NCBI GenBank assembly: GCA_007570905.1 | Contig: RKSI01000028.1 | Coordinates: 1-38,075, forward strand | DNA from: Gammaproteobacteria bacterium | GTDB lineage: Bacteria > Pseudomonadota > Gammaproteobacteria > Poriferisulfidales > Oxydemutatoraceae | Direction of reading: 5' to 3' | Length of the DNA stretch: 38,075 nt | Shown: one piece after another, positions 24,441 to 36,715 of the stretch | How the letters are laid out: each line of letters starts with the position of its first letter | Numbering within the stretch: position 1 is the first letter of the stretch | Position numbers and translations under genes: made by a program | The notes under the pieces: model-generated | The model's database searches: none | Told to the model about the DNA's origin: nothing | What the model saw: the letters and a program-made list of their open reading frames with translations, nothing else

Positions 24441-24959
24441 CTAACTGGCGTGCCCCACCGTGACTTCCTGGTCGCCGGCGAAATGCCCAAGCCCGGCTGC
24501 GATGCCGACGCCGACGCCCGTGCCGACAGCGGCCACGGTGGCCGTCAAGCCGACGACGGTGGCGGCGCCGATGGCGACCGCCACGGTATTGGCAAGCGCC
24601 CCGGCCTTGACCGAGCCGATGAAGATGGTCGCCGTGACGACCCCGATGACCGAAAGAGCACAGGTAATCTCGAAAGCGCCTCCGCTGATTTTGGCCAACT
24701 GCTCATCCGTCAGGTTTTCCCCGAGATGCTCGAGAACGGAATAATCCGGCACGCAAATGTGCATCACATCCGCGGTGTTCTGCTCCGCCCTGACAGCGAT
24801 GTCGTCGCCGATGGACAAACCTTCCGGCAAACAGGAAATCACAGCCGCCTTCGCGTCATCGCGCATCGCCGCCATGAATTCCCCGTTGTTCACGCAACGC
24901 GCCGCCAGATGAATGGAAACCAGTTCATTAAGCGCCGCGATGGTATTGTCTTGTTGCAT
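24441..24959 (-). CDS. NHLP-leader peptide precursor (putative RiPP or bacteriocin-type natural product precursor)
   Basis: A 172-residue protein in two halves. Residues 1-94 resemble the nitrile-hydratase-alpha-like (NHLP) leader of natural product precursors: helical N-terminus, MRDDAKAAVISCLPEGLSIG, then a beta segment VRAEQNTADVMHICVPDY and the end LTDEQLAKISGG with a double-glycine cleavage site at 93-94. Residues 95-172 form a hydrophobic core rich in Gly, Ala, Val and Thr with one Cys (AFEITCALSVIGVV) and glycine-zipper-like GTGVGVGIAAGLG. Such leaders are normally cut by a C39 peptidase-ABC exporter; the core may be modified or be a membrane-active peptide. No modifying enzyme or exporter is in the window. 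It has its own promoter, a ribosome site (AGAGGT) and terminator. Confidence 0.85.
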   Translation of the reverse strand: MQQDNTIAALNELVSIHLAARCVNNGEFMAAMRDDAKAAVISCLPEGLSIGDDIAVRAEQNTADVMHICVPDYSVLEHLGENLTDEQLAKISGGAFEITCALSVIGVVTATIFIGSVKAGALANTVAVAIGAATVVGLTATVAAVGTGVGVGIAAGLGHFAGDQEVTVGHAS

Positions 24960-25027
24960 ATTCGCGATTACCTCTCTGTGTAAGTCCCGATTGGTTTGAT
25001 TCCGGACCCGTGCCGGAATGCAAAGAC

Positions 25028-25056
25028 AATATAGCCCCTGCCCCTCTCCTGTTCAA
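25028..25056 (-). promoter_or_regulatory. Promoter of the NHLP precursor gene
   Basis: TTGAAC (25051-25056), a 17-base spacer and TATATT (25028-25033) on the minus strand form a good sigma-70 promoter. The message would start near 25021 and have a leader of about 60 bases before the ATG at 24959. Confidence 0.7.
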
Positions 25057-25115
25057 CCCCGCCCCCGGTTCAATCACTTGTGGCAGCGCGCTTCTGCTAT
25101 GATAGGCCGCGAAAA

Positions 25116-25346
25116 ATGGAACTTCAGGACATTGTCAGCGCAGGCGCCGTCGTCTTCTACAACCGGGAAACCGACATCCTGGTGGCGTGGGACGGCGGCA
25201 TTGAATTCCCGGTTTATGCCGGCAAATTCAACGGCGACTACGACCAGATTGACGCCTTCTACAAGGAGGTGCGTTCGGTCGCCGCCGCCGCCAAAGCCGC
25301 CGAAATGTGGTTCCAGGAACACGCAACCTTCAACCCCGGCCCGTGA
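25116..25346 (+). CDS. Small conserved-looking protein of unknown function upstream of fabI
   Basis: A 76-residue acidic soluble protein beginning MELQDIVSAGAVVFYNRETD. It contains aromatic-rich WDGGIEFPVYAGKFNGDYD and a helix FYKEVRSVAAAAKAAEMWF; no signal peptide or cysteine. It is 23 bases upstream of fabI on the same strand, so it is probably cotranscribed with it. A weak promoter (CACTTG, 17 bases, TATGAT at 25098-25103) precedes it; no clear ribosome site. I do not recognise the family. Codon usage and sensible amino acid composition support it being real. Confidence 0.7.
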   Translation: MELQDIVSAGAVVFYNRETDILVAWDGGIEFPVYAGKFNGDYDQIDAFYKEVRSVAAAAKAAEMWFQEHATFNPGP

Positions 25347-25369
25347 GGCCGCTGCATGGAGCAACCCTG

Positions 25370-26152
25370 ATGAAACTGCTGGACGGAAAACGCGCGCTGA
25401 TTACCGGCATCGCCGGCAACCGCTCGATCGCGTGGGGCATCGCGCAGGCGATGCAGCGCGAAGGCGCCGAACTGGCCTTCACCCACCAGAACGAGCGGCT
25501 GCGCGGGCGCGTCGAGGAACTCGCCGCGCAATGCGGCTCCGACATCACGCTGCCGTGCGATGTGCAGAACGACGGCGAAATCGCCGCGCTGTTCAAGGCG
25601 CTCGGCGAACGCTGGCCGCAACTGGACATCCTGGTGCATTCCATCGCCTACGCGCCGCGCGAGGAACTCGGCGGCGACTACGCCGCAAACGCCAGCCGCG
25701 CCGGTTTCACGGCGGCGCACGAGACCAGTTGCTACAGCCTGACGGCGCTGGCGGCGGGCGCCAGGCCGCTGATGCGCGGCGGCGGCGCGGTGCTGACGCT
25801 GACCTACTACGGCGCCGAGAAAGTCGTGCCGAACTACAATGTGATGGGGCTGGCCAAGGCGAGCCTCGAGGCCAATGTGCGTTATCTGGCCGACTGCCTG
25901 GGGCCGGAGGGCACGCGCGTCAACGCCATCTCGGCGGGGCCGATCAAGACGCTGGCCGCCTCCGGCATCGGCGATTTCCGCAAGATGCTGGAGCATGTCG
26001 AGCGCACCGCGCCGCTTCGCAAAAATGTCTCAATCGACGAGGTCGGCAACGCCGCGGCCTTTCTGTGCTCGGACTTCGCCAGCGGCGTCACCGGCGAAAT
26101 CCTGCATGTGGACGCCGGCTACAACCTCGTCGGCATGAGCGCGGGCCGCTAG
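25370..26152 (+). CDS. fabI: Enoyl-ACP reductase FabI
   Basis: A 260-residue short-chain dehydrogenase that performs the last reduction of each fatty acid elongation cycle, using NADH. The FabI-type active site is complete: Tyr146, Tyr156 and Lys163 in TYYGAEKVVPNYNVMGLAK, which is the Y-x6-K spacing of FabI. N-terminal GIAGNRSIAWGIAQAM is the modified Rossmann motif. The C-terminus GEILHVDAGYNLVGM fits. The start at 25370 has GGAG eight bases upstream. Confidence 0.97.
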   Translation: MKLLDGKRALITGIAGNRSIAWGIAQAMQREGAELAFTHQNERLRGRVEELAAQCGSDITLPCDVQNDGEIAALFKALGERWPQLDILVHSIAYAPREELGGDYAANASRAGFTAAHETSCYSLTALAAGARPLMRGGGAVLTLTYYGAEKVVPNYNVMGLAKASLEANVRYLADCLGPEGTRVNAISAGPIKTLAASGIGDFRKMLEHVERTAPLRKNVSIDEVGNAAAFLCSDFASGVTGEILHVDAGYNLVGMSAGR

Positions 26153-26219
26153 CAGGCGGGCGCAGGCCGGCAGCACGCAGGCGGGCGCCAGGCCAAAAGT
26201 TGCCGCCCGCAGGCGGGCG
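26152..26219. repeat. Three copies of an 11-base GC-rich repeat between fabI and the symporter gene
   Basis: GCAGGCGGGCG occurs at 26152-26162, 26177-26187 and 26209-26219 in the 67-base space between convergent genes. The last copy forms a 7-base inverted repeat with the preceding CGCCCGC-type sequence (26204-26219). It may act as a bidirectional stop for transcription; there is no U tract. Confidence 0.55.
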
Positions 26220-27479
<1,260 letters not shown>

Positions 27480-27531
27480 GTCGGCGCTCCGCTCAGGTTT
27501 CAGGTTTCGTGTTCCCGGCCCGTGTCCGGGT

Positions 27532-29418
27532 TCACAGGGATTCGGTCAACTTCTGCAATTCGTCCCTGTCCAGCCTCACTTCAAACACATCGCGCAGGCT
27601 TTCCAGCACGGCCTGCGTCTCGCGCCCGGCGAACGACAGCGGCTCCGGCTCCAGTTCGTCGCCTTGGCGCACCGCCGACACCTCGACGATGGCCGGCTCG
27701 CCGCCGTCCTGCGCGGCGGCATAAACCGGCGGCCCGGCGGCGGGCGCGTCCGTCACAAAGGCAACCTTGACGACATCGGCTGGCAGTTCGCTGTCGTAGC
27801 GGTTGATATAGCCGGCGTCCACGACTTCAAACGCGCCGTCGCCCGTCAATTCGTCCAGCGTCCTGGCGCCGGTTCGCAGCAGGTTCAGCCACTCCTGGTG
27901 ACGCCGGCGCGCGGCCTGAGCGGCGCGCCCGGCGACCAGCGCCGCGACGACATCTTCCTTCACTTCGTCAAACTTGAACTGCCTGGACGGCTGCCGCTCG
28001 TCAATGGAGAAAAACAGCGCGTGGCCGTGCTCCACCTCGACCATGCCGCTGTTCAGTTCCTCGCCTGCCAGCAGCCGCGTCAGCGCCACCTGCCTGGCCC
28101 GCGGCCACGCCAGCAACCCCTCCTCCTTGCCGGCGTCAAGCCACGGCGTCACCCGTATCGGAATGCCCGAATACGCCTGCGCCATGATGCGGAAAAACAA
28201 CTCGCCCTGCTCGTAGGAGATGCGGTTGATGTCGGTGACCAGCCCGGCGTATTGCTGCTCGGCGCGCTCGTATTTCAGCGCCTCTTCCAGTTCGTCGCGC
28301 ACCTCGTCAAATGTTCTTTCCTCGCGCGGCGTGATTTCTGCGAGTTGAAAGATACGGTAGCCGAATTCGCCTTCTACCGGCTCGCTGACCTCTCCCTCGG
28401 CAAGGCCGAAGACGGCGTCGCGGACGGCCTCGTCGGTGACATCGTCCTCCGACATCGGCGGCAATTCACCGCCGGATTCGGCGGTCAGCGCGTCGTCGGA
28501 ATATTCCCGCGCCAACCCGGCGAAGTCGGCGCCTGCGGCGATTTTGCCGCTGATTTCACGCAGGCGCGCAGCCATCTGCTCGTCGTCGCGCTGTTCGGCG
28601 GAAACGAGGATGTAGCGGGCGCGGCGTTGTTCCGGCGTCGCAAACTCGTCGCCGCGGGTGTCGTAGTATTCCCGCACCTGCTCTTCATTGACGGCTTGGT
28701 CGGAGACCAGGTCGTCCGTCTTGATTTCAATGTAGCGAAAGCGCACCTTCAGCGGCGACCGGTATTGATCCCTGTTCTGCTCGTAATACGCCTGCGCCTG
28801 TTCGTCGCCGACGCCGCCGGGTTCAAGAAAGTTGTCGGCGGTGACGGTCACATAGCGCACTTTGCGCTCCTGGCTGAACAACTTCTCGTACTGCTCGCGC
28901 TCGCTCTTGAGGACAAAACTCGACTCGCGTATCACCTCAAGAAACTGCGAGCGCTTCAACTGGCTGCGGTAGTTGTTCTCAAAGGCGGTCTTCGGTATGC
29001 GCTGCGACTGCAAGAACAGCGTGTACTGGCCGGGGTCGAAACGCCCGTCGTTCTGGAACTGCGGCAGTTCGGAAATCATCTTCGCCAGCGTCGCATCCGC
29101 CACCTCGTAGCGGTAGCGGTCGGCGGCCTGGCTCAGCAATTCCTGGCCGAGGCGGTCGCTGATGACCTGCGACAAAATGGCGTCGTCCGGCGGCATCGCG
29201 GCGCCCTGCGACCCGGCCTCGATGTCGCGCTTGCGCTGCGTGAAACTGCGCGCGATCTGGGCGCTGCTGATCTCTACATCGCCGATGGAAAGCGCCGTCG
29301 GCGCGTCGCTCCAGCCGAAATACTGTTGAATGCCCCACAGCGCGAAAGGTATCGCAATCAGCGTTACGATGGTGTAGGCGATCCAGCCGGTCGCCTTTTC
29401 CCTGATTTTCAGAAGCAT
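27532..29418 (-). CDS. ppiD: PpiD, membrane-anchored periplasmic folding chaperone
   Basis: A 628-residue protein, nearly the size of E. coli PpiD (623). One N-terminal membrane helix (GWIAYTIVTLIAIPFALWGI) is followed by a SurA-like chaperone domain (LSIGDVEISSAQIARSF..., FDPGQYTLFLQSQRIP) and a parvulin-type domain around residues 265-350 (ARYILVSAEQRDDEQM, LAREYSDDALTAESGGELPP). PpiD helps proteins leaving the SecYEG channel. It follows tRNA-Asp and a terminator, so it probably has its own promoter in the short stretch before the ATG or relies on readthrough. Confidence 0.94.
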   Translation of the reverse strand: MLLKIREKATGWIAYTIVTLIAIPFALWGIQQYFGWSDAPTALSIGDVEISSAQIARSFTQRKRDIEAGSQGAAMPPDDAILSQVISDRLGQELLSQAADRYRYEVADATLAKMISELPQFQNDGRFDPGQYTLFLQSQRIPKTAFENNYRSQLKRSQFLEVIRESSFVLKSEREQYEKLFSQERKVRYVTVTADNFLEPGGVGDEQAQAYYEQNRDQYRSPLKVRFRYIEIKTDDLVSDQAVNEEQVREYYDTRGDEFATPEQRRARYILVSAEQRDDEQMAARLREISGKIAAGADFAGLAREYSDDALTAESGGELPPMSEDDVTDEAVRDAVFGLAEGEVSEPVEGEFGYRIFQLAEITPREERTFDEVRDELEEALKYERAEQQYAGLVTDINRISYEQGELFFRIMAQAYSGIPIRVTPWLDAGKEEGLLAWPRARQVALTRLLAGEELNSGMVEVEHGHALFFSIDERQPSRQFKFDEVKEDVVAALVAGRAAQAARRRHQEWLNLLRTGARTLDELTGDGAFEVVDAGYINRYDSELPADVVKVAFVTDAPAAGPPVYAAAQDGGEPAIVEVSAVRQGDELEPEPLSFAGRETQAVLESLRDVFEVRLDRDELQKLTESL

Positions 29419-29444
29419 CTTCGGTGACGGAAAAAATTCTGCGG

Positions 29445-29479
29445 AAAAAACAATGGGGGCAGTGCGACCGCCCCCATTG
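29445..29479 (-). terminator. Rho-independent terminator after hupB-tRNA-Val-tRNA-Asp
   Basis: A perfect 10-base stem, CAATGGGGGC with GCCCCCATTG and a 9-base loop, followed by TTTTTT on the minus strand. It lies 45 bases after the tRNA-Asp 3' end and 27 bases before ppiD. Confidence 0.88.
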
Positions 29480-29524
29480 CAAAAATCAGACTACCGGCCA
29501 TTGCCACGGAAACCGCGAAACCGG

Positions 29525-29601
29525 TGGCGGAGTGGACGGGACTCGAACCCGCGACCCCCGGCGTGACAGGCCGGTATTCTAACCAACTGAACTACCACTC
29601 C
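29525..29601 (-). tRNA. tRNA-Asp (anticodon GTC)
   Basis: A 77-base cloverleaf with acceptor GGAGTGG/CCACTCC, discriminator G and encoded CCA, T-loop GGTTCGAGTCC and anticodon GTC (complement of 29565-29567). It lies nine bases downstream of tRNA-Val and on the same strand. Confidence 0.97.
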
Positions 29602-29610
29602 CCTGACCGA

Positions 29611-29683
29611 TGGGTGCTGAGGGACTTGAACCCCCGACTTCCGCCTTGTAAGGGCGGTGCTCTACCCGCTGAGCTAAGCACCC
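29611..29683 (-). tRNA. tRNA-Val (anticodon TAC)
   Basis: A 73-base cloverleaf with acceptor GGGTGCT/AGCACCC and discriminator A, anticodon TAC (complement of 29648-29650) in CCCTTACAAGG, and T-loop GGTTCAAGTCC. Unlike the neighbouring tRNA-Asp it has no encoded CCA (TCG follows the discriminator), so it needs the CCA-adding enzyme. It starts 17 bases after the hupB stop. Confidence 0.97.
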
Positions 29684-29699
29684 CAAACCCGGCGGGGCG

Positions 29700-29972
29700 T
29701 CAGTTCAGCGACTCCTTCAGGCTCTTGCCGGCCTTGAAAGCGGGCACCCTGCTGGCGGCAATCTGGATGCTCTCGCCGGTGCGGGGATTCCGCCCGCTGC
29801 GGGCGCTGCGCTGACGGACCAGGAAAGTGCCAAAACCGACGACGGTTACCTGCTCTCCCTTCCGCAGACTGCGGGTTATACAGCCGACAAAGGCGTCCAC
29901 CGCACGCGATGCGTCCGCCTTGGACAAATCCGCATCATCCGCGACTGCTTCAATTAACTCAGATTTATTCAT
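29700..29972 (-). CDS. hupB: DNA-binding protein HU (HupB)
   Basis: A 90-residue histone-like protein, the usual length. MNKSELIEAVADDADLSKAD at the start, FGTFLVRQRSARSGRNPRTG in the DNA-embracing arm and a C-terminal VPAFKAGKSLKESLN are characteristic. HU bends DNA non-specifically and compacts the nucleoid. AAGGAG lies about twelve bases before the ATG at 29972; the longer open frame upstream is not coding. It lies between lon and two tRNA genes and probably shares a transcript with the tRNAs. Confidence 0.97.
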   Translation of the reverse strand: MNKSELIEAVADDADLSKADASRAVDAFVGCITRSLRKGEQVTVVGFGTFLVRQRSARSGRNPRTGESIQIAASRVPAFKAGKSLKESLN

Positions 29973-30205
29973 TATTCTTTGTTTCTCCTTGTTCTGGATA
30001 ATGAAAGTTACGTTTTTATGCCGCCGGTTACTTCCCCGTCGCCCAACGCCGCCTGAAACCAGGCGCCGCCGCACAACGCTTTCCGCTTGCGCAGGCAGTC
30101 AAAAGTCTTGCGGCGGGGGCAATTCTACAATAAAAAACGGCCCGGCAAGGGATTTGTGCCCCACAAGGCGCAGAGCGCCCCGCAGCAGGGCGCCCGGAGG
30201 CCGCA

Positions 30206-32668
<2,463 letters not shown>

Positions 32669-32707
32669 TGGGATTACCTCACAAAAAAAACAACGGGTTG
32701 TCCCCCC

Positions 32708-32735
32708 ATTATGGGGGCAATTCCGGCCATTGCAA
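32708..32735 (-). promoter_or_regulatory. Promoter of lon, overlapping two dyads, with heat-shock-like -10
   Basis: On the minus strand TTGCAA (32730-32735), 16 bases, CATAAT (32708-32713) form a sigma-70-like promoter. The -10 sits in CCCCCATAAT, which also resembles the sigma-32 -10 consensus CCCCATNT, fitting the known heat induction of lon. The -10 is inside the dyad CCCCCA-TTA-TGGGGG (32703-32717) and the -35 inside GGCCA-TTGCAAT-TGGCC (about 32726-32742). Confidence 0.5.
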
Positions 32736-32768
32736 TTGGCCGGCGAACTTCGGCGTCACACGGCCTTT

Positions 32769-32792
32769 TCAGACCGCCCCTCAGACCGCCAT

Positions 32793-32804
<12 letters not shown>
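32769..32804 (-). repeat. Triple 12-base tandem repeat carrying the clpX stop codon
   Basis: TCAGACCGCC plus two variable bases is repeated three times at 12-base spacing (32769, 32781, 32793). Read on the minus strand, each copy is GGCGGTCTGA and each holds an in-frame TGA, so the end of clpX has three successive stop codons. It looks like slippage duplication of the gene end. Confidence 0.85.
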
Positions 32805-34055
<1,251 letters not shown>

Positions 34056-34111
34056 GAAAACCCCCGGCCCGACGCCCTCAATAAAACACAAACGGCGGCG
34101 TTTGGCAAACC

Positions 34112-34720
34112 TCAGGACTCCCGGTGCAGCAGGATTTTGTCCACAATGCCGTAGTCACGGGCTTCCTGCGAATCCATGAAACGGTCGCGCTCGGTGTCGC
34201 GGGCGATGCGCGCGGCGTCCTGGCCGGTGTGCCCGGCGAGGATGCGGTTGAGTTGGTCGCGCGCCTTCAGGATTTCCCTGGCGTGGATGTCCACATCGGT
34301 GGCCTGCCCCTGAAAGCCGCCGAGCGGCTGGTGAATCAGGATTTTGGAGTGGGGCAGCGCATGGCGCTTGCCGTGTGCGCCGCCGGCCAGCAGCAGCGCG
34401 CCCATGCTCGCCGCCTGGCCGACGCACAGCGTGCTGACATCGGGTTTTGCGAACTGCATCGTGTCATAAATGGCAAGCCCCGCCGACACCGAGCCGCCGG
34501 GGGAGTTGATGTACAGCGAGATGTCCTTTTCCGGGTTCTCGGACTCGAGGAAAAGAATCTGCGCGATGACAAGGTTCGCCATCTGGTCTTCAATGGCGCC
34601 GACGACGAACACGACGCGCTCTTTCAGCAGGCGCGAGTAGATGTCATATGAACGCTCGCCGCGCGAGGTCTGCTCGACGACGATGGGAACCAGGGCGGCG
34701 GCGGGTTCACTGCGCGGCAT
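34112..34720 (-). CDS. clpP: ClpP, proteolytic subunit of the Clp proteases
   Basis: A 202-residue serine protease. The catalytic triad is visible: Ser105 (GQAASMGALLL), His130 (HSKILIHQPLGG) and Asp179 (ERDRFMDS). IYINSPGG-type sequence YINSPGGSVSAGLAIYDTM and a short propeptide-like N-terminus (PRSEPAAALVPIVVEQTS) complete the family picture. The ATG at 34720 overlaps the tig stop by 14 bases, so clpP is coupled to tig. Confidence 0.97.
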   Translation of the reverse strand: MPRSEPAAALVPIVVEQTSRGERSYDIYSRLLKERVVFVVGAIEDQMANLVIAQILFLESENPEKDISLYINSPGGSVSAGLAIYDTMQFAKPDVSTLCVGQAASMGALLLAGGAHGKRHALPHSKILIHQPLGGFQGQATDVDIHAREILKARDQLNRILAGHTGQDAARIARDTERDRFMDSQEARDYGIVDKILLHRES

Positions 34721-36083
34721 CGGCGGTTTTCTCCTGGCCGGGGTGAACGATTTCATCGAAGGAGCGGGGTTTTTCATCGACCTGCGCCGTTTCAAGCACC
34801 CGCGCCACGACCTGGTCCTCTACCGCAAGAGCCTCGACGGCGCGGCGCATCCGCTCGTTGGCGCGGTAATGGTTCTTGACGCTTTCGGGGTCTTCGTACG
34901 AGGCCGCCAGTTTGTCCAGGCGCGCCTCAAACGACGCGCGGTCGGCGCGGATGTCGTGCTGTTCGGCGTAGCGGTGCAGCAGCAGGCCGAGGCGCACGCG
35001 GCGCAGCGCCTCGTCGCGGAACAGGTCCGCCGGCAGGTTCGCGGCGTCTTCTTCCGCCATCCGGAAGCGGCTCGCCGCCTCCTTGCGCAGCGTGCCGATT
35101 TCATGCTCAACCATCACCGCGGGCACCTCAAACCGGTTGTGTTCCAGCAGCGCGGCCATCACGCGCTGTTTCAGCAGTTGCGCGAGGCGCGCGCGCAATT
35201 CGTTTTCCATGCCTTCGCGCAGCATCGCGCGCAACCCGTCCAGGCCGCCTGACTCGACGCCGCAGGCGCTGAAAAACGCGTCGTCCAGCGCCGGCACGAC
35301 GGGTTCCGCGACCGCGCGCACGGTCACATCGCGCTGCGTCTCGCCGCCGTCGCCGCCGGCCATCCGCACGCGGCGGGTCTCGCCGGCGCACACGCCGGCA
35401 AGGTCTTCGTTGAATGCGGGCGGGACGCCGGGCGCGCCCAGTTCCACCGTGACTTCCTGCGGGCGGTCGGACGCCGCGCCCTGCCGGGCGTCATCGGCGG
35501 CGTGCCGGCCACTCTCGCCGCCCCCGGCGCCTTCGCCGCCCCCGCCGACGTCTTCATCCGTGTCATCACCGGCGCGGCCAAAATCCAGCGTCAGGCGGTC
35601 GCCGGCGCGCGCCGGGCGTGAAACCGCCTGCCAGTCGGCGCGGTTTTTGCGGACGCGCTCCACCATGTTGTCCACATCCGCTTCGGTGACCGCGGCCACC
35701 GGCTTTTCAATCACGGCGCCGTCCATCGCCGCCGCCTCAAACTCCGGATACACCTCAATGCTGGCGGTGAACTCCAGGTCGCGGCCCGGCTCCGCGCGGA
35801 CTTCCTCAAAACGCGGGTAGCCCGCCGGTTTCAGCAATTCCTTTTGCAGCACCTCGGTGTAATTGGATTGCATCAAATCGCTTGCGACCTCGCTGAAAAC
35901 TTTTTTGCCGAAACGCTGCTCGACAATTCGCAGCGGCGCCTTGCCGGGGCGAAAGCCGTCGAGGCGCACGCTCTTGCACAACTGGCGCAGGCGCTTGTCA
36001 ACCTGCCCGCGCACATCCGCGGCGGCGACCCGGATGCGCAGTTTGCGCCCGAGAGGCCCCGCCGTTTCAACCGAGAAATCCAT
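34707..36083 (-). CDS. tig: Trigger factor with an atypical PPIase domain
   Basis: A 458-residue ribosome-bound chaperone. The N-terminal domain is normal, with the ribosome-docking signature GFRPGKAP at 43-50, and the C-terminal helical arms are complete (e.g. FEVPAVMVEHEIGTLRKEA). The central PPIase domain is odd: after LTLDFGR the usual F-x-GG segment is replaced by an acidic Gly-rich insertion (DDTDEDVGGGGEGAGGGESG), the usual FIPGFE is VPPAFNEDL, and the FPEEYHAENLAGK-type block is missing. Isomerase activity is probably lost while chaperone function is kept. The ATG at 36083 is chosen over a TTG three codons upstream. It heads tig-clpP-clpX-lon, downstream of tRNA-Leu. Confidence 0.95.
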   Translation of the reverse strand: MDFSVETAGPLGRKLRIRVAAADVRGQVDKRLRQLCKSVRLDGFRPGKAPLRIVEQRFGKKVFSEVASDLMQSNYTEVLQKELLKPAGYPRFEEVRAEPGRDLEFTASIEVYPEFEAAAMDGAVIEKPVAAVTEADVDNMVERVRKNRADWQAVSRPARAGDRLTLDFGRAGDDTDEDVGGGGEGAGGGESGRHAADDARQGAASDRPQEVTVELGAPGVPPAFNEDLAGVCAGETRRVRMAGGDGGETQRDVTVRAVAEPVVPALDDAFFSACGVESGGLDGLRAMLREGMENELRARLAQLLKQRVMAALLEHNRFEVPAVMVEHEIGTLRKEAASRFRMAEEDAANLPADLFRDEALRRVRLGLLLHRYAEQHDIRADRASFEARLDKLAASYEDPESVKNHYRANERMRRAVEALAVEDQVVARVLETAQVDEKPRSFDEIVHPGQEKTADAAQ

Positions 36084-36177
36084 CAATGCCAATCATGGTT
36101 GCGCCGCGGCGCAAATCCTGCCGCGCGCGCCGCAGGGGATTATAACCCCGAACGCGCGCGCCATCCGCGCGCGGCGA

Positions 36178-36267
36178 TGGTGCGAAAGGAGAGATTCGAA
36201 CTCTCACAGGGATTTGTTCCCCACCGGCTCCTAAAGCCGGCGCGTCTGCCGGTTCCGCCACTTTCGC
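36178..36267 (-). tRNA. tRNA-Leu (anticodon TAG)
   Basis: A 90-base class II tRNA with acceptor GCGAAAG/CTTTCGC, discriminator A, encoded CCA, anticodon TAG in CCGGCTTTAGGAGCCGG, a long variable arm with GGGAACAAATCCC, and T-loop GTTCGAATC. A tRNA-Leu directly before tig is common in gammaproteobacteria. Confidence 0.97.
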
Positions 36268-36296
36268 ACGCCGCAAACATTATAAAGCCCGGCGCC

Positions 36297-36611
36297 TCAG
36301 CGCGGCGCCTGCTGCATGATTCTGGCCCTGTACTGCCGCCAGTTGGCGCCCATCAGGCGCAGGCCGTCGCCGTCGGCGGCGTAGCGGCGGCGGTTCAGGC
36401 GGTAGGCGATATAAGGAATCTTGTAAAACACCAGGGCCAGAAACATGATGGCGAGGCCGACGCCGGGCTTGTGCTCGTCCAGCAGCGGCACGCCGCCGCG
36501 CCACAGCAGCACCCCGGCCAGGCACACCGCGGCGGCCAGCGCCACCGTCAGCAGACGGTTGTAGCGGTCGTGGGAGCGCTTGATTTGCGCCAGCAGTTCA
36601 ATGGTTTCCAT
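36297..36611 (-). CDS. Small membrane protein of unknown function
   Basis: A 104-residue protein with two predicted membrane helices (LLTVALAAAVCLAGVLLW and GVGLAIMFLALVFYKIPYIA) and basic ends; the N-terminus METIELLAQIKRSHDRYNRL and the C-terminus GANWRQYRARIMQQAPR are probably cytoplasmic. It lies between tRNA-Leu and the divergent RNase P RNA gene. No family recognised. The reading frame shows normal codon use for this genome and no better frame competes with it. Confidence 0.72.
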   Translation of the reverse strand: METIELLAQIKRSHDRYNRLLTVALAAAVCLAGVLLWRGGVPLLDEHKPGVGLAIMFLALVFYKIPYIAYRLNRRRYAADGDGLRLMGANWRQYRARIMQQAPR

Positions 36612-36715
36612 CGCCGCCCGCCGCCGCCGCGCCGCCGCCCTCCAGCGGCGCGAAATTCCGGTTGTTTTGCGTCATTGCCGGCATGGATAGTACAACATCA
36701 TGCTATGCTGTGCGC

